Source of the DNA: Streptomyces albus subsp. albus | Lineage (GTDB): Bacteria; Actinomycetota; Actinomycetes; Streptomycetales; Streptomycetaceae | DNA length: 64,000 bases | Direction: 5' to 3' | Assembly (NCBI RefSeq): GCF_000725885.1 | Contig: NZ_JODR01000009.1 | Location: 310,001 to 374,000, forward strand | Text below: more notes on this DNA, generated by a model | Told to the model about the DNA's origin: nothing | The model's database searches: none | What the model saw: only the letters and a program-made list of their open reading frames with translations | DNA letters: not shown here | Numbering within the stretch: position 1 is the stretch's first letter

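Noticed and set aside
63797..63799. GTG as the start of the giant protein
   Set aside because: The same frame is open for all 67 codons from 63800 to the window edge, with similar Ala/Gln/Glu-rich composition; the true start is outside.
2810..64000. Polyketide or non-ribosomal peptide synthetase
   Set aside because: The modular layout and size suggested it, but no ketosynthase Cys motif, carrier-protein GGxS or adenylation core motif was found in the frame.

Overview
The window is very GC-rich (well over 70% by eye), with the strong codon bias and long antisense open frames of Streptomyces or a close actinobacterial relative. All credible genes lie on the minus strand, so transcription runs from position 64000 towards position 1. 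More than 95% of the window is one uninterrupted reading frame that is still open at the right edge (64000) and stops at 2810. It gives at least 20,396 codons, roughly 2.1-2.2 MDa by estimate, and the true start lies outside the window. No polyketide or peptide synthetase domains are present. I recall that streptomycete giants of this kind are annotated 'lonely Cys domain-containing protein'; that is memory, not a search.

Reading the giant protein from its N-terminal side: a helical region with a Gln/Glu repeat (64000-61926); an acidic linker; five Gly/Ser-rich beta domains in a row (about 60735-54600); a helical, coiled-coil-like stretch; two OTU/papain-fold-like domains that seem to lack catalytic residues (53290-51380); three related 'type I' modules, each holding a His-Gly...Cys (caspase-like) element (about 50900-48280, 43420-40445 and 40445-37660); and, between the first and second of these, two HExxH metallopeptidase domains around two duplicated helical domains. 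From 37500 to 5290 follows a long array of repeating super-modules. Each joins a helical repeat domain, a degenerate ADP-ribosyltransferase-like (ART-like) domain and a caspase-like domain. A Pro/Glu/Val and Ser/Glu linker (5290-3430) leads to a last caspase-like domain at the C terminus. I count 19 caspase-like copies: nine keep both His and Cys, and the others have lost one or both.

Downstream are two tandem paralogous genes (1529-2461 and 120-1274). Their shared domain ends in an SseB-like half and resembles what I recall as 'type VII secretion system-associated protein'. The gaps hold inverted repeats (2631-2662, 1386-1458, 35-76) that could terminate or attenuate transcription. The inferred picture is a giant multi-domain effector, or a scaffold made largely of pseudo-enzyme domains, with two small accessory proteins possibly linked to type VII export. 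The N terminus, which would show the export signal, is not in view.
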